A stretch of DNA of 64,000 bases from Prorocentrum cordatum. Lineage: Eukaryota; Sar; Dinophyceae; Prorocentrales; Prorocentraceae. The notes beneath the pieces are model-generated. The model saw only the letters and a list, made by a program, of their open reading frames with translations. It did not search any database and had not been told where the DNA came from. Within the stretch, counting starts at the first letter, position 1, and the number at the start of each line of letters is the position of its first letter. A program made the translations under genes and the position numbers. This document shows, one piece after another, positions 61,740-64,000 of the stretch. The DNA lies in NCBI GenBank assembly GCA_963575745.1, contig CAUYUJ010007280.1:432001-496000 (forward strand). The letters run 5' to 3'.

Positions 61740-62796
61740 AAGGGAGGACTTGGCCTGTGCTGTGCGGCAAAGCGCGCAGCCGCCGGGGGTAGCCTGGCGG
61801 CTGCGGTGCAGTCCCACAACGCAGTTGTGCGGGACGCCGACCGGGAGGTGTTCGACCACGCGCAGCACGGCAACCAGAAGGCCCTCTCCGACGCGGTGGA
61901 CAGCGTCGCGCTCGACAGGCTCCTGGTCGGCGGGCGCCACCCTGGTCGGCAGGGCGCACCTCTCCCTGGCGCAGGCCCGGGCGATGCCGCGTGGCTCCAG
62001 GCGCCGTCCTGCAAGGCCACCAGAACCGCATTCCCTCGCGGCCCAGTGCAGGTCGGCCTGCAGAGGCGGTTGCAAGTTCAGCTCCTGCAGGAGGGGTGTT
62101 TCTGCCCAGCCTGCGGCGAAGTGACGGGCGTCTTCTGCGACAACGCCCTGGTCTGCGCCTGCCGTGGCGACCCGATTCAAACGCCACAACGCCCTGCGCA
62201 ACCAGGCCGTCTTCGACACCCATGCCGCGGGCCACGTCGGGGCGGACTTGGAGCGCCCAGGGCTGCTACCCCCGCGCCCCGCTGGCGAGGCCACTCCCAG
62301 GGGCGAGCAGGGCAGGCCCCAGGTGGGCGACAACGGCCGCCGCTCTGCCCGCGGTGGCACAACGGCACGGCGGCCCCGCCTGGGACTTTGTCGCCACGTC
62401 ATGGTTGCGTCGGCCGCTTCGCCCAGCGCGGCGACGGAGCGGCACGAGGAGTTCAAAAGGCAGAATCGAGACACCGCGCGGCCGTGCAGGGCGCATGGCT
62501 TCATGTTCATCCCCATGGCGGTGGAAGCCCAAGGCGGCGGGCGGGGCCGCGAAGCACGCGGGGCCTTCGGGGTCCTGGCCAAGCGGGTGGCTGACGCCAC
62601 GGTGGAAGACGCCGCACTGGTTGCGGACCAACTTGCCAAGCGACTTTCCGTCTCCCTGCACACGGAGAACGTGCGGGCGGCGTTGCAGCGCCTCCAGACG
62701 CAGTCTGGAAGGGCGAGGGTGGCAGCGGCCCGCCTGGCCGCGGCCAAGGCTGCCTCCGCGGCGGACCCCGTACAAGGTGCCCCCGGCGCTGCTTAG
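61740..62796 (+). pseudogene. LINE-3 C-terminal Cys-rich and restriction-like endonuclease region
   Basis: CPACGEVTGVFCDNALVC and CRGD (62,104-62,172) fit the CxxC...C-x-C pattern before the endonuclease in R2-like elements, followed in the next frame by RFKRHNALRNQAVFDTHA. Further on, HGGPAWDFVATSWLR (about 62,360-62,410, frame varies) may hold the catalytic Asp strand. The end is a long helix (LHTENVRAALQRLQ, RVAAARLAAAKAAS) and a stop at 62,796. The endonuclease assignment rests on position and these weak words. Confidence 0.55.
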
Positions 62797-63999
62797 CGCC
62801 CCCCGCCCACCCCCCCGACCTGGCCTGGCAGCACGGGCGTCCCCCGCGCCCGTTCTCCAACATCGCGCCGGCCACCCCTCACGCGCGCCGTCCGGCCCTT
62901 CCTCGCCAGGGCGGCGGATGGATCCCGCAAAGGGCAGTCCCCACCAAGACGCAGCGTGCTGGGCTCGGTCGGCCACCCCGCCCAGGTCGCCGCCGTAGGG
63001 TCCGTAAGCTCGTCGCGGGCGGCTCTTCTCTCCCAGCCCCTGGCCCGGCCTATCTGGTTGCGTTTGCTTCCCCTCCCCTCCTCCTTGTCCTCCTCCTCCC
63101 TCCCATTTTGTTCCATGTTTCCCTCCCTTTTCCGTCCCTCCTGCTCCCTGCCTGCTGTCTCCGCCTAGCCCCTTGTGTGCCTGCCCGCCCGCCCCACCGG
63201 CCCTGGCCTCCCGCCTGGGCGTTCGTCGTCGTCTGCCTGCTTCTCCCCTCCTCGTCCCCTTCCGCCGGGCAGCACAGCCTGCCCGGGACCAGCGTGGCGG
63301 CATGTAGGGCTTCGGCCGGAGGGCCTGCAGGGATCCCTGATGATGGCCGCCCTGGCGGTCTCACTTTCTCCCTGCGCGCGCGTGGCTGGATGGAGGGCCC
63401 GGCCTCCCGGGGCTGCACTCGGGAGCTGCACCGGGGGGGGGGGGAGCTCGGGGGCCACACTATAAACTTGGGGGCTACACGCGGGGGCCACGCTTGGGGG
63501 CTGCACACCCGCACCGCCGCCCCCTCACTTCTATCACGCGAGAGCGGGGTGCTACGCTGTTCATCCGTGCACAGGAAGGACATCTTGAATCTGGGGTGAA
63601 TCCGCTGTATCCTCCTGGATTCATCCGCTTCAGAGGGGGGCGAGGACAGCCGACCACCACGACGACGACCACGGCGTTGACCACGACGACGTCCACGACG
63701 TTGACGTTGACGCTGACGTTACAGGAATCCGCGCGCAAGACGGCCACCAGACCCGTCCTGGAGCCCGCTCGTCGAGCCTCCTCCTGTTGTGGAGGAACCA
63801 ACCTCGAGAACCACCCAAAGACGTCCACGATGACGACGACGGCGCCGATGACAATGGCCACGATGCAGACGACGACTCTGCTGCAGATGTCCCGAGGATT
63901 TTTTCTCAACGACGCCACGACACTCAAATCCCAAGCGTCGTGGTGAATAAAAGGAGGCCAGGCCGGCCCGAGGAGATCCACAGAAACACTGAGCGCCAC
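62797..63999. other. Unassigned right flank
   Basis: Pyrimidine-rich DNA (63,060-63,260), a run of G (63,434), then imperfect ACG/ACC triplets (63,650-63,720) that give a Thr-rich plus frame (63,494-63,946) ending TMTTTAPMTMATMQTTTLL. No domain recognised. A continuing gene to the right cannot be excluded. Confidence 0.35.
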
Positions 64000-64000
64000 C

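Larger units (their letters stand above)
58790..62796 (+). mobile_element. LINE-3: R2-like non-LTR retrotransposon, heavily frameshifted
   Basis: Plus-strand order: a weak N-terminal part from about 58,790, zinc fingers (59,770-60,000), pre-RT region, reverse transcriptase (60,960-61,700), then a CPxC...C-x-C region and a restriction-like endonuclease region (62,100-62,500), ending at a stop at 62,796. No APE endonuclease precedes the RT. N-terminal fingers, central RT and a C-terminal Cys-rich/REL end are the layout of the R2 group, so this is a different lineage from LINE-1, -2 and -4. The frame changes at least six times. The 5' boundary is uncertain. Confidence 0.75.

Overview
The window looks like nuclear DNA of a dinoflagellate, probably a GC-rich one such as Prorocentrum (the genus is an inference). 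The reasons are high G+C, very abundant (GGA)n/(CTC)n arrays, several decayed non-LTR retrotransposons with the zinc-finger and FWLRG layout I associate with dinoflagellate elements, and an 18-nt match to the dinoflagellate spliced leader (DinoSL). I see no rRNA, tRNA, CRISPR array or intact conserved housekeeping gene. Most long open frames are by-products of purine- or pyrimidine-rich tracts and minisatellites.

Layout. 1-3.9 kb: microsatellites, two short inverted-repeat elements (families B and C) and a CCAAGAGG-type minisatellite. 3.9-8.35 kb, minus: LINE-1, an eroded APE-type LINE. 8.4-12.9 kb: inverted-repeat elements and unassigned GC-rich DNA. 12.9-14.1 kb: an AT-richer satellite with short hairpins. 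14.08-20.3 kb, minus: LINE-2, nearly full length (zinc-finger/coiled-coil ORF1, endonuclease, reverse transcriptase, RNase H), broken by a few stops and frameshifts. 20.3-31.3 kb: a perfect palindrome, triplet arrays, a minisatellite, two unrecognised decayed coding stretches, and a nested foldback. 31.3-50.2 kb: a dense mosaic of short non-coding repeat families (A to F), satellites and triplet arrays. 51.1-51.7 kb, plus: LINE-4, a 5'-truncated LINE end. 52.5-54.5 kb: satellites and AT-rich direct repeats. 54.68-56.52 kb, minus: a spliced-leader-marked gene or retrogene whose C-terminal half is built of about 30-residue repeats. 57.6-58.8 kb: Thr-rich tandem-repeat coding. 58.8-62.8 kb, plus: LINE-3, an R2-like LINE with N-terminal zinc fingers and a C-terminal restriction-like endonuclease region. 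62.8-64.0 kb: unassigned.

How it works together. The LINEs are dead copies of autonomous elements. Families A, B and C are short, non-coding and inverted-repeat-ended, so they look like non-autonomous foldback or MITE elements. No transposase for them is visible here. The most distinctive non-coding signals are foldback family A (arms containing TGACATAAACATA around a loop of two GC-rich hairpins), family B (about 14 copies ending in CCCAGAC), the hairpin satellite at 12.9-14.1 kb, and the relict spliced leader at 56.5 kb.
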